DNA from: Pseudomonas fulva NBRC 16637 = DSM 17717
Lineage (GTDB): Bacteria; Pseudomonadota; Gammaproteobacteria; Pseudomonadales; Pseudomonadaceae
Reading direction: 5' to 3'
DNA length: 64,000 nt
Assembly: GCF_000730565.1 (NCBI RefSeq)
Contig: NZ_BBIQ01000024.1
Span: 1 to 64,000 of the forward strand
The position numbers were made by a program, and so were the translations under genes. The notes beneath the pieces were generated by a model. It saw only the letters and a program-made list of their open reading frames with translations, was not told the origin of the DNA and searched no databases. This document shows, in pieces, positions 16,914-25,032 of the stretch (position 1 is the first letter of the stretch; each line of letters begins with the position of its first letter).

Positions 16914-18320
16914 ATGCGTTGCCTGATGTTCGTCTGCCTGCTGATGTGTAGCCTCTGCTCCTTTGCCCTGGACCGCGCTCGCGTGGAGGGCTATCTGCTG
17001 CCCAACGGCCTGCAGGTCATCCTCAAGGACGGCTACGAACGCGACCATGTGTCCATTCGCCTGGTCGTGGGGGTGGGCCTGGACGACTTCGGCTGCGACC
17101 AGAAAGAGCTGCCGCACCTGCTGGAGCACCTGCTGTTCAGTGGGGTGGATGACACGGGCGAAGGGGGTCTGGAAGAGCGCCTGCAGGCGCTGGGTGGCGA
17201 ATGGAATGCGTTCACGGGCAATGCCGACACCACGTTCGTGATCGAGGCGCCCGCACGCAATCAGCGCAAGGTACTCGATCTGTTGCTGTCGATCATTCGC
17301 GACACCCAGATCGACGCCAAGGCCCTGGCGACTGCCAAGCGCATCATCGAGCGTGAGGACGGTGGCCATTACGGGCATCTGCAGCGCTGGCTCGACCGGC
17401 AGGACATCGGCCACCCCGCCGGGCAGCAATTGGCCACGGAATTGGGCTTGAAATGCCCCGAGCGCTCCAACCTCGACGACATGACCCTCGAGCAGGTCCA
17501 AGGCCTGCGCGAGCGTTGGTACGCGGCCAACAACATGACACTGATCATGGTGGGTGGCCTTGACCGCCTGTTGCCCGCCTACCTGGAAAGAACCTTCGGC
17601 GAACTCCCGGCCACCGAGCCGGAAGACCGCCGTGATCTGGAATCGATCAGCCACGAGGCCAAGCAACGGCGCGACCTGATGCACGGCTGGCTGGGCGATA
17701 CCGCCAAACTCCACTGGCTGTTCATCGAGCCAGTGTTGGACAACGACCATCAGGCCACCCTGGATCTGCTCTCCCGTTATCTGGATTGGGCAGTGTACGA
17801 CCAGCTGCGCCTGCGCAACGGCCTGTCCTACGGGCCCTCGGTCCAGCGCGAGAGCTTCGGTGATACCGGCCTGCTCAGCCTCAACGCCGACCTTGAGCGC
17901 GATGATATAGGAAGGGCCATCGAGGTCATGCGGCGCTTGTTCGATCATTTGCGCAAGCAGGGCCTGGACCCGGACACCTTTGCCCGCATCAAGCAAGCGA
18001 GCATCGCCAAGGAAAGTTGGGCAACCCAAGGTAACAGTGCCCTTGCCGATTATTACTGGGGCGCATTGAACGACTACACCGACGGCCGCTTCACCAGCCC
18101 TGTGCGTCAGCTGCGACGAGTGACACTGGAGCAAGCCAACCAGGCGCTCGAGCAGTTGCTCGCCCACGAAGGCTACATTCGTATCGAAAAACCGCTGCTT
18201 GGGTACGACGAGCTCTACGGTCTGTCGTTCCTGCTGGCAGGGTTGCTGCTCGCCGCGTGCCTTCTGCGCTGGCGTCGACAAACTCCTGACAAGCCAAGCG
18301 GTGCTACTCGGCACATGTGA
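16914..18320 (+). CDS. M16 family zinc metallopeptidase with C-terminal membrane anchor
   Basis: This 468-residue secreted protein has a signal peptide (about residues 1-18). It carries the inverted zinc motif HLLEH (residues 68-72) of the M16 pitrilysin/processing-peptidase family, so it looks catalytically competent. A second M16-like domain follows (from about 215). The C-terminus has a hydrophobic segment (LSFLLAGLLLAACLLRW) and a basic tail, which suggests anchoring in the inner membrane with the catalytic part in the periplasm. It lies between a phosphate transporter and a DUF5924 gene. The substrate is unknown. Confidence 0.85.
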   Translation: MRCLMFVCLLMCSLCSFALDRARVEGYLLPNGLQVILKDGYERDHVSIRLVVGVGLDDFGCDQKELPHLLEHLLFSGVDDTGEGGLEERLQALGGEWNAFTGNADTTFVIEAPARNQRKVLDLLLSIIRDTQIDAKALATAKRIIEREDGGHYGHLQRWLDRQDIGHPAGQQLATELGLKCPERSNLDDMTLEQVQGLRERWYAANNMTLIMVGGLDRLLPAYLERTFGELPATEPEDRRDLESISHEAKQRRDLMHGWLGDTAKLHWLFIEPVLDNDHQATLDLLSRYLDWAVYDQLRLRNGLSYGPSVQRESFGDTGLLSLNADLERDDIGRAIEVMRRLFDHLRKQGLDPDTFARIKQASIAKESWATQGNSALADYYWGALNDYTDGRFTSPVRQLRRVTLEQANQALEQLLAHEGYIRIEKPLLGYDELYGLSFLLAGLLLAACLLRWRRQTPDKPSGATRHM

Positions 18321-18396
18321 AACGGCGGTATCCTTTCAATGCCCGCGTCGTGCATGCAAGGGCCGCCCCCTAGCCACTCCAAGCATTGCAGCCCCC

Positions 18397-19419
18397 ATGC
18401 CCCCAATACCCAAGATCGCCCAGCGCATCATCGAACTGCTCAAACGCTATCCGGGCGTCATTGCCTTGGGGGGCTTTCTATCGGGTGTAGGCAGCTTCAT
18501 CCTGGTCGACCGGCAGGCGGGGCTTGCCAGCTGGATCGCCGTCATGCTGCTGGTCAGCTGGGTCTGGCTGATGCTCGAAAGCACGCTCACTCGCCTGTTC
18601 ACGCGTACGTTCAAGCGTGAAATACCCCAGCCGCTGTTGCGCTATGCCACGCAGATGATCCACCAGGAATCCCTGTTCTTCGTGCTGCCGTTTTTCTTCA
18701 TCACCACCACCTGGAACAGCGGCCAGTCGATCTTTACAGGCTTGCTGGGCGCCGCCGGGCTGGTCTCGATCATCGACCCGCTGTACTACCGCTGGCTCGC
18801 GCCGCGGCGCTGGCTGTTCATGGCGCTGCACACCCTGACCCTGTTCGCCGCCTTGCTGACGGCTTTGCCGATCATCCTGCACCTCACCACCGCGCAAAGC
18901 TTCAAGCTGGCCCTGATCATCGCCATGGCCTTGTCCTTCCCAAGCCTGGTCAGCAGCTTCCCGGTCAGCAACTGGCGACGCGGTGTCGGCCTGGTGGTGA
19001 TCACGCTGGCAGTCGGTGGCGGTGGTTGGTTGTTGCGCTCCTGGGTGCCGCCGGCCACCTTGTGGATGACCGAGGTCGCCGTGAGTACCGAGGTCATCAA
19101 CCGTGAGCCGGGAGATTCACTGGATAAAATCGCTGCCAGCCGTATTCGCAGCAGCGGCCTGTACGCCTACACCGCCATCAACGCGCCGCGCGGCCTGAAT
19201 GAGCGGATCTACCATGTGTGGCAGAAAGACGGGCAGGAGGTGGACCGTATCGCCCTGGACATTCACGGTGGGCGCAAGGAAGGCTATCGGGCCTGGACCC
19301 ACAAGCAGAACTTCCCGCCCAACCCGGTGGGGCGTTGGCAGGTGAGGGTGCTGACCGAGGATGGCCAGGTGATAGGCGTACTGCGCTTCAAGGTAGTCGA
19401 GGATGGCGCCGCTTCATGA
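18397..19419 (+). CDS. DUF5924/DUF2914 membrane protein
   Basis: From the ATG at 18397 this is a 340-residue protein. The first 225 residues contain about six hydrophobic segments, and the C-terminal 110 residues form a DUF2914 domain (EVAVSTEVINREP through GVLRFKVVED). DUF2914 is probably an extracytoplasmic beta-rich module. An in-frame start 198 bases upstream overlaps the M16 gene and gives a non-conserved cysteine-rich extension, so I reject it. The role is unknown. The convergent SpmAB-like gene ends 31 bases away. Confidence 0.82.
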   Translation: MPPIPKIAQRIIELLKRYPGVIALGGFLSGVGSFILVDRQAGLASWIAVMLLVSWVWLMLESTLTRLFTRTFKREIPQPLLRYATQMIHQESLFFVLPFFFITTTWNSGQSIFTGLLGAAGLVSIIDPLYYRWLAPRRWLFMALHTLTLFAALLTALPIILHLTTAQSFKLALIIAMALSFPSLVSSFPVSNWRRGVGLVVITLAVGGGGWLLRSWVPPATLWMTEVAVSTEVINREPGDSLDKIAASRIRSSGLYAYTAINAPRGLNERIYHVWQKDGQEVDRIALDIHGGRKEGYRAWTHKQNFPPNPVGRWQVRVLTEDGQVIGVLRFKVVEDGAAS

Positions 19420-19450
19420 GCGGCGCACCCTGTAGCACTTGAAACGCCGT

Positions 19451-20680
19451 TCAGCCAAAGAACCAGTAGCAAACGCAGATCGCTGCCACCACACCGGAAA
19501 ACTCGGCCAACAGTGCACACCCCACGGCATGGCGCACCCGTTGAATGCCCACGGCACCGAAGTACACGGCGAGGACGTAGAACGTGGTTTCGGTACTGCC
19601 CTGGATGGTCGCAGCGACCAAGGCAGGGAAGCTGTCCACACCCTGGGCCTGCATGGTCTCGATCAGCATCGCCCGTGCGGCACTGCCGGAAAACGGCTTG
19701 ACCAGGGCAGTTGGCAGCCCTTCGACGAAGCGCGTATCCAGGCCCATCCAGTTCACCGCATGGCGAATACCGTCCAACGCCACCTCAAGCGCCCCTGATG
19801 CGCGCAGCACACCGACCGCCACCAGCATCGCCACCAGGTAGGGCAGCAGGCTCTTGGCAACGTCGAAGCCTTCCTTCGCCCCTTCGACGAACGCTTCGTA
19901 GACCTGGACCCGCTTAAGCGCGCCGATGATCAAAAAGACGATGATCACCCCGAACAGCGTGAGGTTGCCCAGGATTGAGGACAAGCTGGCCAGCGCGGCT
20001 GCCGACAACGTGCCGAGAAAGGCCATGAAGCCCCCCAGCAGCAACGCACCGGGCACCAGGTAAGCCAGCACCACAGGGTCCCATAGCCGCAAACGCTGCA
20101 TCACCGCGACCGACAGCAGCCCTACCAGCGTCGACACACTGGTGGCCAGCAGGATAGGCAGGAACACCATGGTTGGGTCGGGCGCGCCTTGCTGAGCCCG
20201 GTACATGAAGACGGTCACAGGGAGCAGGGTCAAGGAAGACGCATTGAGCACCAGGAACAGGATCTGTGCATTGCTGGCCGTGGTGCTGCTGGGGTTGAGC
20301 GTCTGCAGGGCACGCATGGCCTTCAAGCCGATAGGGGTAGCAGCGTTGTCCAGGCCCAGACCGTTGGCCGCAAAGTTCATGGTGATCAGCCCCAGCGCGG
20401 GGTGCCCAGGCGGCACTTCTGGCATCAGCCGTGCGAACAAGGGGCCCAGCACCTTGGCCAGCCATTCGACGATACCCGCCTGCTCGGCAATCTTCAGAAA
20501 GCCCAGCCACAGCGTCAGGGTGCCGAACAGCAATACCATGACCTCGACGGAAAGTTTCGCCATGGCGAAGATGCTTTCGACCATGGCCGCGAAGATGCCA
20601 GCGTTGCCACCCACTAGCCATTGAGCCATGGCAGATATGGCCGCTACCAGGAAAAAGCCGAGCCACAAGCCGTTGAGCAT
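19451..20680 (-). CDS. Nucleoside recognition (SpmA-SpmB fusion) membrane protein
   Basis: This is a 409-residue protein in which two nucleoside-recognition (Gate) domains, separate as SpmA and SpmB in Bacillus, are joined. The first half contains MNFAANGLGLDNAATPIGLKAM, and the second half contains VKPFSGSAARAMLIE and TIQGSTETTFYVLAVYFGAVG, which are the SpmA and SpmB signatures. It has about ten hydrophobic segments. Its function in non-sporulating bacteria is unclear; transport is likely. GltP lies upstream on the same strand, separated from it by a strong terminator. Confidence 0.87.
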   Translation of the reverse strand: MLNGLWLGFFLVAAISAMAQWLVGGNAGIFAAMVESIFAMAKLSVEVMVLLFGTLTLWLGFLKIAEQAGIVEWLAKVLGPLFARLMPEVPPGHPALGLITMNFAANGLGLDNAATPIGLKAMRALQTLNPSSTTASNAQILFLVLNASSLTLLPVTVFMYRAQQGAPDPTMVFLPILLATSVSTLVGLLSVAVMQRLRLWDPVVLAYLVPGALLLGGFMAFLGTLSAAALASLSSILGNLTLFGVIIVFLIIGALKRVQVYEAFVEGAKEGFDVAKSLLPYLVAMLVAVGVLRASGALEVALDGIRHAVNWMGLDTRFVEGLPTALVKPFSGSAARAMLIETMQAQGVDSFPALVAATIQGSTETTFYVLAVYFGAVGIQRVRHAVGCALLAEFSGVVAAICVCYWFFG

Positions 20681-20771
20681 CCACGTACCTCCCCCGAAAT
20701 GCCCGAATCATAACGTATCGAACACCGCCCTGGCTGCGGCCCGCCGTGAGTGTAGATGCCGCAGACAACAA

Positions 20772-20795
20772 AAAGCCCCGACATGTCGGGGCTTT
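20772..20795 (-). terminator. Rho-independent terminator of gltP
   Basis: A perfect 24-base palindrome, AAAGCCCCGACA and its complement, lies 20 bases past the gltP stop. On the minus strand it is followed by TTTTGTTG. Confidence 0.9.
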
Positions 20796-20814
20796 GTGTC
20801 CAACAGGCTTGGCC

Positions 20815-22143
20815 TCAGCGCTTGGCTGCTTCACCCACCATGGCAGCTTCAGGCTTCTCGGCGATCAGCGAGGCGTAGTACAGCTCGCCCTTGGCTGCGT
20901 CGTACATACCTTCCCAGCGGGAGATGACCAGCGCGGCCAGGGCATTACCGATCACGTTGAGTGCCGTGCGGGCCATGTCCATGATGCGGTCGACACCGGC
21001 AATGAACGCCAGACCTTCCAGCGGGATACCCACGCTACCCAGGGTGGCCAGCAGTACCACGAACGAAACACCCGGTACTCCGGCAATACCTTTAGAGGTC
21101 ACCATCAAGGTCAGTACCAGCAGCAGCTGCTGGCTCCACGACAGGTCGATGCCGTAGAGCTGGGCGATGAAGATGGCCGCGATGCTCTGGTACAGGGTAG
21201 AGCCGTCGAGGTTGAACGAGTAGCCGGTAGGCACCACGAACGAGCAGATCGATTTGGGCGCACCGTATTTCTCCATCTTCTCGATAACCCGTGGCAGGAC
21301 GGTTTCCGAGCTTGAGGTGGAGTAGGCCAGGATCAGCTCATCTTTCATGATGCGCATGATCTTGATCACCGAGAAGCCGAACAGGCGCGCTACCAGCCCC
21401 AGCACCATGAAGGCGAAGAAGGCGATGGCGAAATACACCAGCAGGACCAGCTTGGCCAGTGGCAGCAATGAGCTGAAGCCAAAGTTGGCAACGGTCACCG
21501 CGATCAGCGCGAACACACCGATCGGCGCGTACTTCATGATCATGTGAGTGACTTTGAACATGGTTTCCGATACGGCCTGGAAGGTGCGTACCAGCGGATC
21601 GCGCAGCTCGGCTTGCAGGCTGGAGAGGCCAAGGCCGAACATGACCGAGAAGAAGATGATCGGCAGCATCTCACCGCGCATCAGCGCCGCGAAGATATTC
21701 GACGGAATCAGATTGAGCAGGGTCTCGATGAAGGCATGCTCATGCTGCACCTCGGCGGCGGTCGCCTGGTACTTGGAGATGTCCACGGTGCCGAGGGTGC
21801 TCATGTCGATGCCGGCGCCCGGATGGAACAGGTTGGCAAGCACCAGGCCCACGACAATGGCGATGGTCGTGACGACTTCGAAGTAAAGGATGGTCTTCAG
21901 GCCAATACTGCCAAGCTTCTTGGCGTCGCCAACCCCGGCGATGCCCACGATCAGCGACGAGATCACGATCGGGACCACGATCATCTTGATCAGGCGAATG
22001 AAGATATCACCAGCAGGCTGAAGGACGTTGCTGATCCACCAGGCCTTTTCCGCACTGAAGTGGTTCAGGAGCGCGCCGATTGCAACGCCCAAGACCAGAC
22101 CGATGACGATCTGCCAGGCGAGGCTCAGTTTTGCCTTCTTCAT
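20815..22143 (-). CDS. gltP: Dicarboxylate/amino acid:cation symporter, glutamate/aspartate carrier
   Basis: This 442-residue DAACS-family protein has eight transmembrane helices and two re-entrant loops. Visible family motifs are the serine-rich STSSSETVLPRVIEKMEKYG, then YSFNLDGSTLYQSIAAIFIA and MVTSKGIAGVPGVSFVVL. It takes up glutamate/aspartate with protons or sodium; C4-dicarboxylate use cannot be excluded. I chose the ATG at 22143 because AAAGGGT lies upstream; an in-frame ATG nine codons earlier lacks any such site. A long, structured, gene-free region lies upstream. Confidence 0.9.
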   Translation of the reverse strand: MKKAKLSLAWQIVIGLVLGVAIGALLNHFSAEKAWWISNVLQPAGDIFIRLIKMIVVPIVISSLIVGIAGVGDAKKLGSIGLKTILYFEVVTTIAIVVGLVLANLFHPGAGIDMSTLGTVDISKYQATAAEVQHEHAFIETLLNLIPSNIFAALMRGEMLPIIFFSVMFGLGLSSLQAELRDPLVRTFQAVSETMFKVTHMIMKYAPIGVFALIAVTVANFGFSSLLPLAKLVLLVYFAIAFFAFMVLGLVARLFGFSVIKIMRIMKDELILAYSTSSSETVLPRVIEKMEKYGAPKSICSFVVPTGYSFNLDGSTLYQSIAAIFIAQLYGIDLSWSQQLLLVLTLMVTSKGIAGVPGVSFVVLLATLGSVGIPLEGLAFIAGVDRIMDMARTALNVIGNALAALVISRWEGMYDAAKGELYYASLIAEKPEAAMVGEAAKR

Positions 22144-22872
22144 GTCTTTACCCTTTGTTGTAGTGGTCATGTCAACTAACGGCTACCGGAAAACTGTGGA
22201 AACAACCCCGGGGCGAATGCGCCGATCAGCGACGTGTTGTAAGGACAGCGCAGACGAGCGCAGGGCTCGGTCGGCGAAAAAGGCCGCAACTATTGCGATG
22301 GGAAAGAGGGAAATCTAATGCCGGAAACGCATACCCCATACCGATCAAGCATGGGAAAGTGGAGGCATTTCGAGGGAAATAACTGACATGCGGTGCGCCG
22401 TTCGGAAACCCGAATAGGACATAAACGCCAAATGGCGGCTGGAATAGTCGCAAAAGCACGTAGGAAAAATCAGGTTGTTCGACAATCCGAATGCTTCAAA
22501 CGCAGCTCGTATTGATAGCACGGCTGAGGAAAAAAAAGACATGCGGTTGAGACAAAATGTGTCCCGAGAGGGAATTCGTGCATCGTGCACTGATATTTGG
22601 ATGGCTCCTCGGAAGCCAGGTCCACCCTGAAGATCGTTCAGGGCTCTACTGACCTGGAACTTCCGATTCTGCCTTACCTGACCCGGCCCAACAGGTGGAG
22701 GCACTCCCTGTACCCCTAGGCCACTCCGATCCTGTAGCGATCAGAACAGCCCGGCCCCTTGGTCATGTGCTGCTCCTCCTCGGAGCGGCGCATCATAGAA
22801 GGCTGCAAGCCTACGGCCGTTCAGCTTCTATTTCATGACAGTGCCGGACCTGAACCACACTGGTCTTGCGAC
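22144..22872. other. Long gene-free region between the Ivy-type gene and gltP
   Basis: These 729 bases show no protein-coding gene I can support. The right half contains strong inverted repeats (described separately at 22611-22711) and a direct repeat of CCCGGCCC (near 22682 and 22752). On the minus strand a weaker hairpin (GGGACA with TGTCTC near 22550-22566) and a run of eight T near 22532 follow, as if a structured transcript ended there. It could be a long gltP leader or an independent small RNA. Confidence 0.5.
22611..22711 (-). ncRNA. Candidate structured RNA upstream of gltP
   Basis: The segment 22611-22664 folds into a composite stem. GGAAG-CCAGGTC (22611-22622) pairs with GACCTGG-AA-CTTCC (22651-22664), twelve pairs with a two-base bulge. 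Inside it CCCTGAA (22625-22631) pairs with TTCAGGG (22637-22643). A second hairpin of eight pairs lies at 22691-22711. Both neighbouring genes run on the minus strand, so that strand is preferred, but the sequence alone does not fix it. I do not recognise it as a known family. It could be a small RNA, a riboswitch-like leader or a processed 3' region of the Ivy transcript. Confidence 0.4.
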
Positions 22873-23343
22873 TCAGTACCAGTTCGGGTCCTGCTTGAGT
22901 TGCTCCTGAAGCAGGGCTTTCATGCCATCATCAGGTTCGCCAAGCCACCGGTACTGCGCATGGCGGGTAGGCGACTTGTCGCTGGGCAGGCCTTCCGGTA
23001 CCTCCACCAGCATCCCGTAGGCATCATCCTTGTCCCAGCTGAATGCCACGATCAAACGCTTGTAAGTGCATTTGTCCGCGGCTTCGCAGAGCGGGCCCAC
23101 GAGGTACTTATCACCGTCTTCCGTGACCGCCGACATCTGCTGAGACGAACTCCCCGTGAGGTTCAATACCCAATCGGGCAGGCGTTCCTCGCCTTTGACA
23201 GCATCCTGCCAAGATTCCCGGTATTCGGCATCGCTACCCAGCAATTGATCGACACGTAGCTGGCCATCATTGGCCGCCAACGCTGCTGCAGTGGCGCCCA
23301 TCATCAGAACGCCAGCTACGGCATTGCGCAACAGCCTGCTCAT
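22873..23343 (-). CDS. Ivy family (inhibitor of vertebrate lysozyme) protein
   Basis: This 156-residue secreted protein has a signal peptide (about residues 1-23). The segment [20 protein letters not shown] and the following [19 protein letters not shown] align with the Ivy family, in which a disulfide-held loop of the form CKPHDC inserts into the lysozyme active site. Here the loop is C-EAAD-K-C (Cys86 to Cys92), one residue longer and without the usual Lys-Pro-His. C-type lysozyme inhibition is therefore not assured. It overlaps the DUF1328 gene upstream by four bases. Probable role: periplasmic protection from lysozyme or control of endogenous lytic enzymes. Confidence 0.75.
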
Positions 23344-23501
23344 CTGCGACCGCGTCCAAAGAAGAACGAAGCCACGAAAAGAACCAGGAAGACGATGAAC
23401 AGGATCTTGGCGATACCCGTTGCAGCGCCAGCGATACCACCAAAGCCCAGAACTGCAGCGACGATGGCAATGATGAGGAAAGTGATAGCCCAGCTCAGCA
23501 T
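23340..23501 (-). CDS. DUF1328 small membrane protein (YtjA type)
   Basis: This is a 53-residue protein of two hydrophobic helices, [20 protein letters not shown] then [20 protein letters not shown], ending in a basic tail FFGRGRR. This is the whole DUF1328/YtjA signature. The start at 23501 has a near-perfect AAAGGAG ribosome binding site. The family is often induced by envelope or osmotic stress in proteobacteria; the molecular role is unknown. Its stop overlaps the start of the Ivy-type gene, so they form an operon. Confidence 0.9.
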
Positions 23502-23535
23502 GGTGATTCTCCTTTGTTTTTCAAAAGCAGGGTGA

Positions 23536-23826
23536 TCAGAACACCCAACGGTCCTGTGGTACGACATGTTCAACGGTTGCAGGGGACTCGGCCTTACCCT
23601 TCGATGGCAGCGGCTCGGCTGCCTGAACGAGGTTACTGGCGCGGGTGTTCTGGATCTGCGACAGCAGGGCGGTTTGCGCCGCTACCTGATCGGCCAACCG
23701 GGCGGTTTGCACACTGTAGTAGAACAGCCCTGCTGCCAAGGTCAGCATGACCGCGATGCCAAGCGACATGATCTGACGCAGTGGCAGGGCGGTAACTTGC
23801 AAACGGTTGACAGATGGGCGGTTCAT
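23536..23826 (-). CDS. Single-pass membrane protein of unknown function
   Basis: This 96-residue protein has one hydrophobic helix (about residues 20-42, [20 protein letters not shown]), then a predicted amphipathic segment ([20 protein letters not shown]) and a Pro/Glu-rich tail. It lies 34 bases upstream of the DUF1328 gene on the same strand and may be co-transcribed. I do not recognise a family. The topology suggests a short cytoplasmic N-terminus and a periplasmic C-terminus. Confidence 0.6.
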
Positions 23827-23999
23827 GCCGGCTTCTCCTGCTGTAATTTTTGTCCAGACTTGAACAAGTAATTGCAGCCTGCGTGCCAGCTTTCAAATTA
23901 GAAAAAATCCTTATTTTTCAATGAGTTAAAAGATTGAACCATTAGGACCTACCACGTATCCTGCACGATGCACCCTGGGGGGCCGTGCGAAATGCACGA

Positions 24000-24821
24000 T
24001 CACCCCTCAACCTTGGTTGCCACCTTGAGCATGTCGGCATCTACGCCACGTACTCCGATGATCTGCCTGGCGATGTCCATCGCGATATTTTTCTGCTCGG
24101 GGCTAACGACTTCGCCGGAGAGTCGTACCAAGCCATCCTGGCTCACCACCTTCAGATTCAGCCCGTCGAGGTTGCGGCTGAAGCTGTAACTGCTTTGGAC
24201 TTTATCCACGATCCAGGCATCGCTTGGCTGTGGTCCGCTCGGGGCATCCACGGGCTGGCCTTTGGCTTTGATCATGGCGGCGGTGTCCAGGCTGATCAGG
24301 TTGTTGACCAGGTACACCCCCTCGGTGGTACGTGCCACGACGCCCGCAAGCTCCTTGGCCTCGGGATTGTCTACCCGACCCCGGAGCGTGATGACACCGC
24401 TGTCACTTTGCACTTCTATAGATGCCTTCTCGGTCAGGCGGCTCCACAACAGCCGTGACCGTATGACCGCCGTCAGCGTCACGTCTTCCGTGCGCCGGGC
24501 ATAGGCTCGCAACGCCAGCGGTCGCTCAACCAGCTCAGGATTGACCTTTACCTGATTGTCGACCTTCTCGATACCTGAAGTGGCCAAGGCCACTTCCTCG
24601 ACCAAACGGCGCTCAACCTCATTTTCGACCTCCCCAGCCAAACGCGCCGATGCGCCGTCGACCTCAACGGTGATCCGATAAGGGTTGAGGATCCGGTTCA
24701 GGGACACTGCCGTCTGCAGCGAACCTTCCAAGCGAGCATCGTGAACAGGATCTCCACTCGCCACAGCGACGAAGGGCAGCAAACTGACCGCTAGCGCAAG
24801 CGCGCGAAAGGGGAAGGGCAT
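24000..24821 (-). CDS. BON-domain periplasmic protein
   Basis: This 273-residue protein has a signal peptide (about residues 1-23) and three successive BON domains. Each has the pattern of an initial helix, a VxVxxGxVxLxGxV strand pair and a VxxVxxV ending (for example SDSGVITLRGRVDNPEAKEL). BON domains bind phospholipid or attach to the envelope (OsmY, DolP). The ATG at 24821 is preceded by AAAAGGAG; an extension 24 codons upstream has no such site. It lies back-to-back with algB across 211 bases. Envelope maintenance under stress is the likely role. Confidence 0.85.
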   Translation of the reverse strand: MPFPFRALALAVSLLPFVAVASGDPVHDARLEGSLQTAVSLNRILNPYRITVEVDGASARLAGEVENEVERRLVEEVALATSGIEKVDNQVKVNPELVERPLALRAYARRTEDVTLTAVIRSRLLWSRLTEKASIEVQSDSGVITLRGRVDNPEAKELAGVVARTTEGVYLVNNLISLDTAAMIKAKGQPVDAPSGPQPSDAWIVDKVQSSYSFSRNLDGLNLKVVSQDGLVRLSGEVVSPEQKNIAMDIARQIIGVRGVDADMLKVATKVEG

Positions 24822-25032
24822 GTCGTACTCTCCTTTTGTAGGCAAAATCTGAAACTCTTCGCAACCAATGTGCCAACCACCCTCTCTAAGCAAATCGCCA
24901 GTCCCCCGGGACTTTTGAGCATGCTGGTCGACTCGCTGGCGTGCAAAGGGCAGAATCCTTCAGAATTGACCATGCAACTTGCCCGATTTTTCCCACACTA
25001 AACAAAGATATTTCCCAAAGGAGCGCAGGTAC

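Noticed and set aside
16908..18314. Open frame of 468 codons on the minus strand opposite the M16 peptidase gene
   Set aside because: It mirrors the real gene almost end to end. High GC and codon bias create long antisense frames. It has no recognisable domain, and the plus-strand protein has a zinc motif and signal peptide.
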